This document shows positions 54,342-63,640 of a stretch of DNA of 64,000 nt, one piece after another. How positions within the stretch are numbered: the first letter of the stretch is position 1; each line of letters begins with the position of its first letter. This DNA comes from Cohnella baijiui (GTDB lineage: Bacteria; Bacillota; Bacilli; Paenibacillales; Paenibacillaceae), in the NCBI RefSeq assembly GCF_020731285.1, contig NZ_JAJFOW010000028.1, forward strand, positions 24,235 to 88,234. The letters are read 5' to 3'. The notes under the pieces are model-generated. The model was not told where the DNA came from, did not search any database, and saw nothing but the letters and a program-made list of their open reading frames with translations. The translations under genes were made by a program, and so were the position numbers.

Positions 54342-55643
54342 ATGACCGAAATCGTCCGAAAACGCTCGGATTCCCGTTCCAAAGCGGCCTTCGAGCGGGC
54401 CAAAAAATCGATCCCGGGCGGCGTCAACAGCCCCGTCCGCGCCTTCAAGTCGGTCGGCCTCACGCCGGTCGTCATCGATCGCGGGCAGGGCAGTCGCATC
54501 ACGGACATCGACGGGCAAACTTACATCGACTACGTCTTGTCGTGGGGACCGCTGATCGCGGGCCACGCGCATCCGGAAGTCGTCGAGGCGATCAAGCTCG
54601 CGGCGGAAAAGGGCACGAGCTTCGGCGCGCCGACGGAGATCGAGACGGAGATGGCCGAGCTCGTTTGCGCGCGCGTGCCGTCGATCGAGGTCGTGCGGAT
54701 GGTGAACTCCGGCACCGAAGCGACGATGAGCGCCATCCGGCTTGCGCGGGGCTTCACCGGGCGGAGCAAGATTCTGAAGTTCGAAGGCTCCTACCACGGC
54801 CATGCGGACAGCCTGCTGATCAAAGCCGGCTCCGGCGTGGCGACGCTCGGCTTGCCCGACAGCCCGGGCGTGCCGGAGAGCACGGCTTCCCATACGATCG
54901 CGGTGCCTTACAACGATCTCGAGTCCGTCAAGCTCGCCTTCGAGCGTTTCGGCGAAGAGATCGCGGCGGTTATCGTTGAGCCGATCGCGGGCAACATGGG
55001 CGTCGTCCCGCCGCTGCCGGGCTTCCTCGCCGGCCTTCGGGAGATCACGTCCAAAGCCGGCAGCCTGCTCATTTTTGACGAAGTGATGACGGGCTTTCGC
55101 GTCCATCTGAACTGCGCCCAGGGGCTTTACGGCATCACGCCGGATTTGACCTGCCTCGGCAAGGTGATCGGCGGCGGCTTGCCGGTCGGCGCCTACGGTG
55201 GCCGCCGGGAGATCATGGACCGCGTGGCGCCCGTCGGGCCGATCTACCAAGCCGGTACGCTGTCCGGCAACCCGCTCGCCATGGCGGCGGGCTACGCGAC
55301 GCTGAAGCTGTTGGACGAAGCCGCGTACCGCGGGCTGGAGAAGCTGGCCGTTCGCCTGCAGGCCGGCCTTGAGCGCAACGCGCGCGAAAATGGCGTCGCG
55401 ATGACCGTAAACCGGGTCGGATCCATGGTATGCCCGTTTTACACCGACAAGCAGGTCATCAATTTCGAGACGGCTCGCACTTCCAACACGGAGCGTTTCG
55501 GCGTCGTCTTCGGGCGCATGCTGGACGGCGGCGTGAACCTGCCCCCTTCGCAGTTCGAAGGCTGGTTCCTCTCGACGGCCCATACCGAAGCGGACATCGA
55601 CAAGACGATCGAAACGCATCGGGTCGCCCTGCAGAAGCTTTAA
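54342..55643 (+). CDS. hemL: Glutamate-1-semialdehyde 2,1-aminomutase
   Basis: A 433-aa PLP enzyme making aminolevulinate. The N-terminal signature AKKSIPGGVNSPVRAF, the gly-rich NSGTEATMSAIRLAR, the PLP lysine in LGKVIGGGLPVGAYGG and the C-terminal GGVNLPPSQFE are present. A GTG at 54333 is one base from the GGGAG ribosome binding site, so the ATG at 54342 is chosen. Ends the heme block. Confidence 0.96.
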   Translation: MTEIVRKRSDSRSKAAFERAKKSIPGGVNSPVRAFKSVGLTPVVIDRGQGSRITDIDGQTYIDYVLSWGPLIAGHAHPEVVEAIKLAAEKGTSFGAPTEIETEMAELVCARVPSIEVVRMVNSGTEATMSAIRLARGFTGRSKILKFEGSYHGHADSLLIKAGSGVATLGLPDSPGVPESTASHTIAVPYNDLESVKLAFERFGEEIAAVIVEPIAGNMGVVPPLPGFLAGLREITSKAGSLLIFDEVMTGFRVHLNCAQGLYGITPDLTCLGKVIGGGLPVGAYGGRREIMDRVAPVGPIYQAGTLSGNPLAMAAGYATLKLLDEAAYRGLEKLAVRLQAGLERNARENGVAMTVNRVGSMVCPFYTDKQVINFETARTSNTERFGVVFGRMLDGGVNLPPSQFEGWFLSTAHTEADIDKTIETHRVALQKL

Positions 55644-55820
55644 AGCTACCTATCGTTTTCCCCACAGCCCCTTCACCGTGCCATGCCGCGGCAAAGGGGC
55701 TGTTTGGGCTTCGCGATTCCATAGGCATGCCCGCCTTCCTGCGGCATATAGATAAATAGGGAGTAAAGCCTGCCCTCCTAGCCAGCGGAGGGCGTCTACG
55801 CCGAAAGGAGGACGTGAATC

Positions 55821-57341
55821 GTGACGGAATCGTTAAACGGTCTGCGATTCGATATTTACGAGAGAGTGCATCTGCCAGACGACGTGGCGGCGATCGAGGA
55901 GCTCGAGGAGATCGAGCTCGTCCCTCATATGCAGGCGCTGCCCCAGGACGACCAAGTGCTGCTGCGGGGGCATCTGCTGCTGACGGGCGCCTACAAGTCC
56001 GAGGAGGATCCAGCATCGGTCCGGCAGCTCGAGCATTGGATCCCCGTCGAGATCTCGCTCCCGCAAAACCGGGTGGAGCGGATCGAGGATCTGGCGATCG
56101 AGATCGACAACTTCGACGTCGATCTGCTGTCCACGCGTACGCTGAACGTGACCGGCGTGCTGGCGCTGCGGGGCTTGCAGGTCGCCTCGCCCCAGGTACC
56201 CGTCTGGCAGGAGGACGGCTTCACGGTCGTGCACCAGGCGCCGTTCGCCGAGCCGGAGCCGCAGCAGGGGGCACCGTCCGCCGCGCCGTATTATCAGCAG
56301 CAGCCGGGACCCGTCTATCACCCGCCGTCGTATTTCGGCATCGATCCGACCCGCCAGGCGGCCGAGCCACCGCGCGAAACCGCCGAGGCGCCGATCGTCT
56401 GGTACGACCAGCAGCGAGTCGATTCGCAGCTGCAGGTTGAGGCGCAGGCTCGCGCAGATGCGCAGGCTCGTGCAGAGGCCGAGGCGAGAGCGGTGGCCGA
56501 AGCGGAAGCGTGGGCGGAGGCGGAAACGCGCGCGGCGCAGGCCCGGGCCGAGGCCGAGGCGCGTGCGAGGGCGGAAGAGGAGGAACGTGCGAGGGCGGAA
56601 GAGGAGGAGCGGGCGCGGGCGGAAGCGGAAGCCCGGGCGAGGGCCGAAGCGGAGGAAGAGGCGTACGCCTACGCGCAAGCCGAGCAGGTACGTCTTGCCC
56701 GGCTCGCCGCCGAGCGCGAGCGCCAGGCCGCCTACGACGCGCTGCCGGACGCAGACGAGGACTCGGCTGCCTCGCCCGCTTATGCGGGATACCGCGAGCG
56801 CACCGCAGACGAGGTGGAGCAGGCGATCAAGGACGCCGATGCGGGCCTGGGGGACGCTCCGACCGTTTACGAGGTCGAAGTGCCGCTGGAAGCGCCAGGC
56901 GTGCCGTCCGATGCGGTTGCTACGCTCGCCGCGGAACCGCCGCGGGACGAGAAGCCCGAGATGAAGGTTGCGCTGAACGGCAAATCCGCCGAATCGCAGG
57001 CGGCTGGGACTGCTTCGTCCTTCGGCGTGGGCCTGCTGTCGCAGCTCGGCGACAAGGGTGCCCGGCGCCAGGCCGAGCAGCGTGCGGCGGAGGAAGAGCA
57101 GGGGGATGGCGTCGAGGCCAAGGATGCCGACTCCTCCGGAGACGAGCTGGAGTGGACGCGGCTATTTCTCGCCAAGGATCCGGCCCAGTCGTTCCGCAAG
57201 GTGAGGCTGTGCATCGTGCAGCGGGAGGATACGCTGGACGCGATCGCGAGCCGGTACAACGTGCAGTCCCGCGAGCTCCAGCTGTACAACCGGATGAGCG
57301 ACGCGCATGTGGCCGAAGGCCAGGTCATCTATATTCCGTAA
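55821..57341 (+). CDS. spoVID: Stage VI sporulation protein D-like (SpoVID), LysM C-terminus
   Basis: A 506-aa spore coat encasement protein. N-terminal domain at 1-135 (LRFDIYERVHLPDDV, NFDVDLLSTRTLNVTGVL) as in SpoVID/SafA-interacting proteins; a very low-complexity Ala/Glu/Arg stretch at about 205-300 expected to be a long helix; C-terminal LysM domain at about 460-506 (VQREDTLDAIASRYNV). In Bacillus SpoVID sits downstream of hemL, as here. GTG start behind AAAGGAGG. The internal repeats make the gene prone to length variation. Confidence 0.88.
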   Translation: MTESLNGLRFDIYERVHLPDDVAAIEELEEIELVPHMQALPQDDQVLLRGHLLLTGAYKSEEDPASVRQLEHWIPVEISLPQNRVERIEDLAIEIDNFDVDLLSTRTLNVTGVLALRGLQVASPQVPVWQEDGFTVVHQAPFAEPEPQQGAPSAAPYYQQQPGPVYHPPSYFGIDPTRQAAEPPRETAEAPIVWYDQQRVDSQLQVEAQARADAQARAEAEARAVAEAEAWAEAETRAAQARAEAEARARAEEEERARAEEEERARAEAEARARAEAEEEAYAYAQAEQVRLARLAAERERQAAYDALPDADEDSAASPAYAGYRERTADEVEQAIKDADAGLGDAPTVYEVEVPLEAPGVPSDAVATLAAEPPRDEKPEMKVALNGKSAESQAAGTASSFGVGLLSQLGDKGARRQAEQRAAEEEQGDGVEAKDADSSGDELEWTRLFLAKDPAQSFRKVRLCIVQREDTLDAIASRYNVQSRELQLYNRMSDAHVAEGQVIYIP

Positions 57342-57460
57342 GGGCGGAACGCCGAACGGGACCGCAACTCCGTTGATCAGACGGGGCTGCGGTTCCTTTT
57401 TATTGTGGCCGGAACGAAGCGCGGGGCGGGGGACTTGCGCCGGGATCTGCTTGGTCGAAG

Positions 57461-57590
57461 GGAGTCCTGGACTCCTACATCGACGCCAGAACGGCGGATT
57501 CGGCGAAAGAGGGAGTCCTGGACTCCTACATCGGCGGCGGAACGGCGGATTCGCCAAAAGAGGGAGTCCTGTGCCCCCGCGCCGATGAAA
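57461..57590. repeat. Third 51-bp-period array (about 2.5 units)
   Basis: The dyad GGAGTCCTGGACTCC begins at 57461 and 57512, and a third, partial copy at 57563, giving an exact 51-bp period. The linker ends in GGCGGATTCGGCGAAAGAG-like sequence. The third unit diverges after GGAGTCCTG. Between spoVID and the valS promoter. Confidence 0.85.
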
Positions 57591-57700
57591 GTCATCGGCT
57601 GACGGCGAAGCCGAAGTCGGCCGCTCCGGACTTCCGAAGCCTTTTCGCCTGCACCTCCAGTCTGCCGCTTTGGAGCGCTGACGCGGCAACGGGGGTCATA

Positions 57701-57729
57701 TTGACTGCACTTGGCTGGACGGGTATGAT
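57701..57729 (+). promoter_or_regulatory. valS promoter
   Basis: TTGACT (57701-57706), a 17-bp spacer and TATGAT (57724-57729), upstream of the T-box leader. Confidence 0.75.
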
Positions 57730-57735
57730 AGGGGA

Positions 57736-57992
57736 ATAAAGACATGGATAGGGAATAGTACGCAGTTCAGCCCTTCAGAGAGCGGGACCGCTGCCATGCG
57801 CAGCGCTGAGAGGTTCCGCAGGTCGCCGCCTGCCGAAGTCGCCCTGGAGTCTCCCGTTTGAACCGACGGACAGAACGGGACGGCCGCAGCCGTTATCCTG
57901 CGCTGAAGAGCCGAGCGGCCTAATGGACCGAGCGGAATGAAGGTGGTACCACGGAAGCGAACCTTTCGTCCTTTGCGACGGGAGGTTTTTGT
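57736..57992 (+). promoter_or_regulatory. T-box riboswitch controlling valS
   Basis: A leader of about 257 nt with the conserved T-box AGGTGGTACCACGG at 57941-57954, which pairs with the uncharged tRNA acceptor end. A stem-loop follows it (AACCTTTCGTC / GACGGGAGGTT) with a T-run, the terminator. The probable specifier in the stem I loop is GTC at 57838-57840 within GAAGTC, a valine codon. Uncharged tRNA-Val should stabilise the antiterminator and turn valS on. Confidence 0.88.
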
Positions 57993-58033
57993 GTTTTCAG
58001 AAGCCAATGTCCCTTTGGAGGTTGTATCCGAAC

Positions 58034-60700
58034 ATGAGCGAAATCGAGCAACGCGGCTCTCTCGAGCTGCCCACTACGTACGATCCGACGAACGCCGAGC
58101 GGAAATGGTACGACGCCTGGCTGCAAGGCGGCTACTTCCGGGCCGGACAACGTCCGGAAGCCAAGCCGTATACGATCGTCATCCCGCCGCCGAACGTGAC
58201 GGGCAAGCTGCATATCGGCCACGCGCTGGACCTGACGCTGCAAGATATCCTGATCCGCTTCAAGCGGATGCAGGGCTTTGACGCGTTGTGGGTGCCCGGA
58301 ACCGACCATGCCGGCATCGCGACCCAGGCGAAAGTCGAGGCCAAGCTGCGCGAGGAAGGCGTCACCCGCTACGACCTCGGCCGCGAGGCGTTCCTGGAAC
58401 GCGTCTGGGCGTGGAAAGAAGAGTACGCCGGGTCGATCCGCAGTCAATGGGCGAAAATGGGGCTTAGCTTGGACTACTCTCGGGAGCGGTTTACGCTGGA
58501 CGAAGGGCTGTCCAAAGCGGTCCGCGAGGTGTTCGTGCGCCTTTACGACAAGGGCCTGATCTACCGCGGCAAGCGCATCATTAACTGGGATCCGGCCGCC
58601 CGCACGGCGCTCTCCGACATCGAAGTCGAATACAAGGAAGTAAACGGTCATCTCTATCATCTGCGCTATCCGCTCGCGGACGGCAGCGGCCACTTGACGG
58701 TCGCGACGACCCGTCCCGAGACGATGCTGGGCGACACGGCGGTCGCCGTGCATCCGGAAGACGAGCGCTACCGGCACCTGATCGGCAAGACGCTGCGCCT
58801 CCCGATCGTGAACCGGGACATTCCGATCGTCGGCGACGAATACGTCGACAAGGAGTTCGGAAGCGGCGCGGTCAAGATCACGCCGGCGCACGATCCGAAC
58901 GACTTCGAAGTCGGCGGCCGCCACGACCTGCCGCAGATCATCGTCATGGACGAGAGCGGCAAGATGAACGAGAACGCCGGTCCGTACCAGGGCATGGACC
59001 GGACCGAATGCCGCAAGGCAATCGTCAAGGATCTGCAGGAGCAAGGCGTTTGCGTACGTATCGAGGACCACGTCCATCAAGTCGGTCACAGCGAGCGTTC
59101 GGGCGCCGTCGTCGAGCCGTACCTGTCGACCCAATGGTTCGTCGCCATGAAGCCGCTCGCCGAAGCGTCGATCGAAGCGCAAAAGGCGGGCAAGGGCGCG
59201 AACTTCGTGCCGGATCGTTTCGAGCGGACGTACCTGCACTGGATGGAAAACGTGCGCGACTGGTGTATCTCCCGGCAGCTCTGGTGGGGCCATCGCATCC
59301 CCGCCTGGTACAACGACGCGACCGGCGAAATCTTCGTAGGCGCGGAGGCGCCGGCGGGGGCGGATGAGCCGAATTCGCCGTGGCGCCAGGACGAGGACGT
59401 GCTCGATACGTGGTTCAGCTCCGCGCTGTGGCCGTTTTCGACGTTGGGCTGGCCGGAGGAGACCGAGGATCTGAAGCGGTACTACCCGACCGCCGTGCTC
59501 GTTACGGGCTACGACATCATCCCGTTCTGGGTGTCGCGGATGATCTTCACCGCGCTCGAGTTCACGGGCATCGCGCCGTTCAAGGACGTGCTCATCCACG
59601 GTCTCGTGCGCGACGCCGAAGGCCGCAAGATGTCCAAGTCGCTCGGCAACGGTGTCGATCCGTTCGAGGTCATCGAGAAATACGGCGCCGACGCGATGCG
59701 CTACATGCTGTCCACCGGCAACACGCCGGGGCAGGATCTGCGTTTCCGCTGGGAAAAGGTCGAGCAGGCTCGCAACTTCGCGAACAAGATCTGGAACGCG
59801 TCCCGCTTCGCGCTCATGAATCTCGAAGGCTTCGCGGCTTCGGACATCGACCTGTCCGGATCGCTGTCGACGGCGGACCGCTGGATTTTGCACCGGTTCC
59901 ACGAGACGGCGCGCGACGTGACCCGCCTGATGGAGACGTACGAGTTCGGCGAAACCGGAAGGCTGCTCTACAACTTCATTTGGGACGATTTGTGCGACTG
60001 GTACATCGAATTCGCCAAGCTGACGCTGTACGGCAGCGACGCGGCCGCCAAGCGCAGCACGCAGTCCGTCATCGCATACGTGCTCGACCGGACGATGCGG
60101 CTGCTGCATCCGTTCATGCCTTACCTGTCCGAGGAAATTTGGCAGCATCTGCCGCACGAGCAGGGCGAGACGATCACGCTGGCCGCGTGGCCGGTTTACG
60201 ACGCCAAGTTCGAAGCGCAGGACGCCGTCGCCGAGATGGGCCTGCTGATGGACGCGATCCGAGCGGTGCGCAACGTCCGCGCCGAAGTGGGCGTCACGCC
60301 GGGCAAGAAGATCGAAATGCTGGCGAAGCCGACGACCGCGGCTTCGGAGAGTATCCTGCGCCGGAACGAGGAGTATTTGCGCCGCTTCTGCAATACGTCC
60401 CAGCTGACGCTCGATGCGGCGCTCACGCCGCCCGACAAGGCGATGACGGCGATCGTGACGGGACTCGAAATCTATCTGCCGCTCGCCGGTCTGATCGATA
60501 TCGGCCAAGAGATCGCCCGCCTCGAAAAGGAGCTGGCGACGCTGAACCAAGAAGTGGAGCGCGTGGAGAAGAAGCTGGCGAACGAAGGCTATATCGCCAA
60601 AGCGCCGGCCCACGTCGTAGAACAAGAACGCGCCAAAGGCCAGGACTACCGAGACAAGCGCGACAAAGTGCTCGCCCGGATCGCCGAGCTGCGCGGTTGA
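58034..60700 (+). CDS. valS: Valyl-tRNA synthetase
   Basis: An 888-aa class I synthetase. HIGH motif HIGH at 60-63 (GKLHIGHALD), KMSKS at 532-536, editing domain between, and a C-terminal coiled coil typical of ValRS. The ATG at 58034 with GGAGG upstream is preferred over a longer frame from 57989 that starts inside the T-box terminator. The T-box upstream identifies its regulation. folC follows after 16 bp. Confidence 0.97.
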   Translation: MSEIEQRGSLELPTTYDPTNAERKWYDAWLQGGYFRAGQRPEAKPYTIVIPPPNVTGKLHIGHALDLTLQDILIRFKRMQGFDALWVPGTDHAGIATQAKVEAKLREEGVTRYDLGREAFLERVWAWKEEYAGSIRSQWAKMGLSLDYSRERFTLDEGLSKAVREVFVRLYDKGLIYRGKRIINWDPAARTALSDIEVEYKEVNGHLYHLRYPLADGSGHLTVATTRPETMLGDTAVAVHPEDERYRHLIGKTLRLPIVNRDIPIVGDEYVDKEFGSGAVKITPAHDPNDFEVGGRHDLPQIIVMDESGKMNENAGPYQGMDRTECRKAIVKDLQEQGVCVRIEDHVHQVGHSERSGAVVEPYLSTQWFVAMKPLAEASIEAQKAGKGANFVPDRFERTYLHWMENVRDWCISRQLWWGHRIPAWYNDATGEIFVGAEAPAGADEPNSPWRQDEDVLDTWFSSALWPFSTLGWPEETEDLKRYYPTAVLVTGYDIIPFWVSRMIFTALEFTGIAPFKDVLIHGLVRDAEGRKMSKSLGNGVDPFEVIEKYGADAMRYMLSTGNTPGQDLRFRWEKVEQARNFANKIWNASRFALMNLEGFAASDIDLSGSLSTADRWILHRFHETARDVTRLMETYEFGETGRLLYNFIWDDLCDWYIEFAKLTLYGSDAAAKRSTQSVIAYVLDRTMRLLHPFMPYLSEEIWQHLPHEQGETITLAAWPVYDAKFEAQDAVAEMGLLMDAIRAVRNVRAEVGVTPGKKIEMLAKPTTAASESILRRNEEYLRRFCNTSQLTLDAALTPPDKAMTAIVTGLEIYLPLAGLIDIGQEIARLEKELATLNQEVERVEKKLANEGYIAKAPAHVVEQERAKGQDYRDKRDKVLARIAELRG

Positions 60701-60716
60701 TGGAGGCGTAGGAAAC

Positions 60717-62114
60717 ATGACAGCAGAAGAACGGACGGGCGCCATCGACGCCGAACCCGCATTCCGCACGCCCGCGGAAGCGATCGCCTGGATCACGGGT
60801 CTCATGCCGACCGTCGGCATCAGGCCCGGTCTGGAGCGGATGCAGCTCTTGCTAGAGCAGCTCGGGAATCCGCACCGCAGGCTGAAATTCATCCATGTCG
60901 CCGGCACGAACGGCAAAGGCTCGGTCTGCGCCTTTCTGACGAGCGTGCTGCGGCAAAGCGGGTATGATGTAGGGACGTTCACTTCTCCCTACATCACGTC
61001 TTACACCAATCGGTTCCAATACAACGGCGAAGACATTCCCGAGGACGTCCTCCTTCGGCTGGTCAACCGGCTGAAGTCGTATGCCGACCGGATGGCGGAA
61101 TCCGAGTGGGGACCGCTCACCATGTTCGAGCTGACGACGGCGCTCGCGATTCTGTATTTCGGCACCGTCTGTTTCCCGGACTACGTCGTCTGGGAAACGG
61201 GGCTCGGCGGGCGCCTCGACGTGACCAACGTCGTGACGCCGGTCATCAGCGTCATCACGAACGTCGGTCACGACCATATGGACTTGCTCGGCCCGACGCT
61301 CGCCGATATCGCGCGGGAGAAGGCGGGGATCATCAAACCGGGCGTGCCGGTCGTTTCGGCGGTGGCGCAGCCCGAGGCGGTCGCGGTCATCCGCGAAACG
61401 GCCGCCGCGCGCCAGTCGACCCTGTATCTGATCGGCGAGCAGTTTTCCTACGAGACGTCGGGAACGGCGGAGGATGAGCAGCGTTTCGATTTCGCGGGCT
61501 TGTTCCGCCGTCTCGACGATTTGACCATCGGCTTAAACGGCGCCCATCAGCAGGCGAACGCGGCGACCGCCGTTATGGCGATCGACGTCCTGCGCACGTA
61601 TTACGCGCTCCTCGTAGACGAGGAGGATCTTCGCCGGGGACTTCGCGAGACGGCCTGGCCGGGACGGCTCGAGATGGTGTCCCGGGAGCCGCGTATCCTG
61701 CTCGACGGGGCGCACAACCCCGAAGGGATGGAGGCGCTCGCGGACGCGCTCCGCGACGTCTACGCGTACGACACGTTGAACGTCATGATCGCCATGATGC
61801 CGAACAAGAATCACGAACAATCGTTGCGGCATATACTACCAATGGTGAATACGCTCGTCATTACCGAGCCTGATTTCCATAAAAAAATGATCGCCTCCGA
61901 ATTGGCGGAGGTCGCGGAGCGTCTGCGGCCGGAGCTGGGAGGACCGAAACGGATCGTCGTAGAGCCGGATTGGCGGAAAGGACTGGATGCGCTTCAAGCG
62001 TCCGCGGCCGGCGGCTCCGGCCGGACGCTGGCGGTGGTCACCGGCACTTTGTACCTCATCGCCGATGTCCGATCTTGGCTGCTCCATCAAACGAAATCTG
62101 AAAAAGGCTGGTGA
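60717..62114 (+). CDS. folC: Bifunctional folylpolyglutamate synthase / dihydrofolate synthase
   Basis: A 465-aa Mur-ligase-family enzyme adding glutamates to folates. P-loop AGTNGKGSV (G63-S69), VWETGLGGRLDVTNV, and the C-terminal LDGAHNPEGMEAL are diagnostic. GGAGGCGTAGGAAAC precedes the ATG. valS-folC is the normal Bacillus order. The C-terminus almost touches murC. Confidence 0.95.
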   Translation: MTAEERTGAIDAEPAFRTPAEAIAWITGLMPTVGIRPGLERMQLLLEQLGNPHRRLKFIHVAGTNGKGSVCAFLTSVLRQSGYDVGTFTSPYITSYTNRFQYNGEDIPEDVLLRLVNRLKSYADRMAESEWGPLTMFELTTALAILYFGTVCFPDYVVWETGLGGRLDVTNVVTPVISVITNVGHDHMDLLGPTLADIAREKAGIIKPGVPVVSAVAQPEAVAVIRETAAARQSTLYLIGEQFSYETSGTAEDEQRFDFAGLFRRLDDLTIGLNGAHQQANAATAVMAIDVLRTYYALLVDEEDLRRGLRETAWPGRLEMVSREPRILLDGAHNPEGMEALADALRDVYAYDTLNVMIAMMPNKNHEQSLRHILPMVNTLVITEPDFHKKMIASELAEVAERLRPELGGPKRIVVEPDWRKGLDALQASAAGGSGRTLAVVTGTLYLIADVRSWLLHQTKSEKGW

Positions 62115-62121
62115 AGCGTCG

Positions 62122-63510
62122 TTGGCAACGGCTGAGCACGTACATTTTATCGGAATCGGCGGTTATGGGATGAGTGCCATTGCCAGGGTCATGCTGGAAA
62201 TGGGTTATCGGGTGACCGGGTCGGATGTGGCCCGCCAGGAGTTGACGGATAAGCTGGCGGCCAAAGGCGCGCAAATCTATATCGGCCACCAGGCCGAAAA
62301 CGTGAGAGGCGCCAATCTGGTCGTCTACTCGACGGCGCTGTCCAAGGACAACGTGGAGCGCCGGGAGGCCGAGAGCCTGCAAATTCCGACGCTGCACCGC
62401 GCGCAGATGCTCGCCCGCCTGCTGAACAGCCGCACGGGCATCGCCGTCGCCGGCGCGCACGGGAAGACGACGACTTCGTCGATGATCGCCCTTGTCATGG
62501 AGACGACCGGTCTCGATCCGACCTACATCATCGGCGGAGAGATCGTCAACGTCGGCACGAACGCCAAAGCCGGCAAAGGCGAATTCGTCGTCGCCGAAGC
62601 GGACGAGAGCGACGGCTCGTTCCTGCAGTACGAGCCGGCGGTCGCGGTCGTCACGAACATCGAGGCCGATCACCTCGAAAACTACGACGGAGACTTCGGC
62701 AAGCTGAAGGCGGCTTACGTGAAGTTTCTGCAGCACGTCCGTCCGGACGGACGTGCGGTCGTCTGCGCCGACGACGAGAACGTCCGCGAGATTTTGCCGC
62801 AGGTCGGCGAGGGCACGAACGTCATTACGTTCGGCTTGAATCACCCGGCGACCTACACGGCCGCCGAAGTCGAGCTGGGCGACCGCCAAGCGTCGTTCGC
62901 CGTCGTCAAGGACGGGCAATCCCTCGGCGTCATCCGGCTGTCCGTGCCGGGCCGCCACAACGTTTACAACGCGCTGGCGACGGTCGCCGTCTGCCTGGAG
63001 GCAGGCGTCCCGTTCGGGCGGATCGCCGAGGCGATCGTGGCGTTCCGCGGTGCCAAGCGCCGGTTTCAGGTGCTTGGCGAAGTGAAGGACATGCTGGTCA
63101 TCGACGACTACGCGCATCATCCGACGGAAATTCAAGCGACGATCCAGGCTGCCAAAGCGACCGGCAAACGGATCATCGCCGTCTTCCAGCCGCAGCGCTA
63201 CACGCGGACGTACTTCCTGCTAGACGCGTTTAGCCGGGCGTTCGCGGACGCGGACGAGGTGATCATTACCGACATCTACTCGCCCGCGGGCGAGCAGCGG
63301 ATCGAAGGCGTCACCTCGCAGCGTTTGGTGGAGCTGATCGAGAAGAACAGCAATCCGAACGTCGCGTACGTGCCCACTAAAGAAGAAGTACGGGATCTGC
63401 TCGCCTCCCGCGTCTCCCCCGGCGACCTCGTCCTCACGATGGGGGCCGGCGACATCTGGAAAGCGGGCGACGAGCTCGCCAAGCTGCTGCGGGAGCGCGA
63501 AGGCGTCTAA
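62122..63510 (+). CDS. murC: UDP-N-acetylmuramate-L-alanine ligase
   Basis: A 462-aa cytosolic peptidoglycan ligase. N-terminal HVHFIGIGGYGMSAIARVML, ATP loop GAHGKTTTS (111-119), and C-terminal DDYAHHPTEI. The start is uncertain: an ATG at 62065 lies inside folC; the TTG at 62122, with GGTGAAG upstream, gives the family-typical N-terminus and is chosen. Terminator at 63562. Confidence 0.92.
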   Translation: MATAEHVHFIGIGGYGMSAIARVMLEMGYRVTGSDVARQELTDKLAAKGAQIYIGHQAENVRGANLVVYSTALSKDNVERREAESLQIPTLHRAQMLARLLNSRTGIAVAGAHGKTTTSSMIALVMETTGLDPTYIIGGEIVNVGTNAKAGKGEFVVAEADESDGSFLQYEPAVAVVTNIEADHLENYDGDFGKLKAAYVKFLQHVRPDGRAVVCADDENVREILPQVGEGTNVITFGLNHPATYTAAEVELGDRQASFAVVKDGQSLGVIRLSVPGRHNVYNALATVAVCLEAGVPFGRIAEAIVAFRGAKRRFQVLGEVKDMLVIDDYAHHPTEIQATIQAAKATGKRIIAVFQPQRYTRTYFLLDAFSRAFADADEVIITDIYSPAGEQRIEGVTSQRLVELIEKNSNPNVAYVPTKEEVRDLLASRVSPGDLVLTMGAGDIWKAGDELAKLLREREGV

Positions 63511-63561
63511 TTTTGCCCGAGTAGTCCGCTAGCCGCTCCGAACACGCGAAATGCAAATATG

Positions 63562-63597
63562 ACGTCCGACCCGATAGAGGGTCGGGCGTTTTTTTGC
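63562..63597 (+). terminator. Terminator after murC
   Basis: CGTCCGACCC-GATAGA-GGGTCGGGCG followed by seven T residues. Confidence 0.9.
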
Positions 63598-63640
63598 GGG
63601 ATCGGCGTTCTCGCGAAGGGCTCGCGGCCGGGTTAAAAGA

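Noticed and set aside
57920..60982. Minus-strand 1020-residue frame opposite valS
   Set aside because: Antisense shadow of a high G+C gene.
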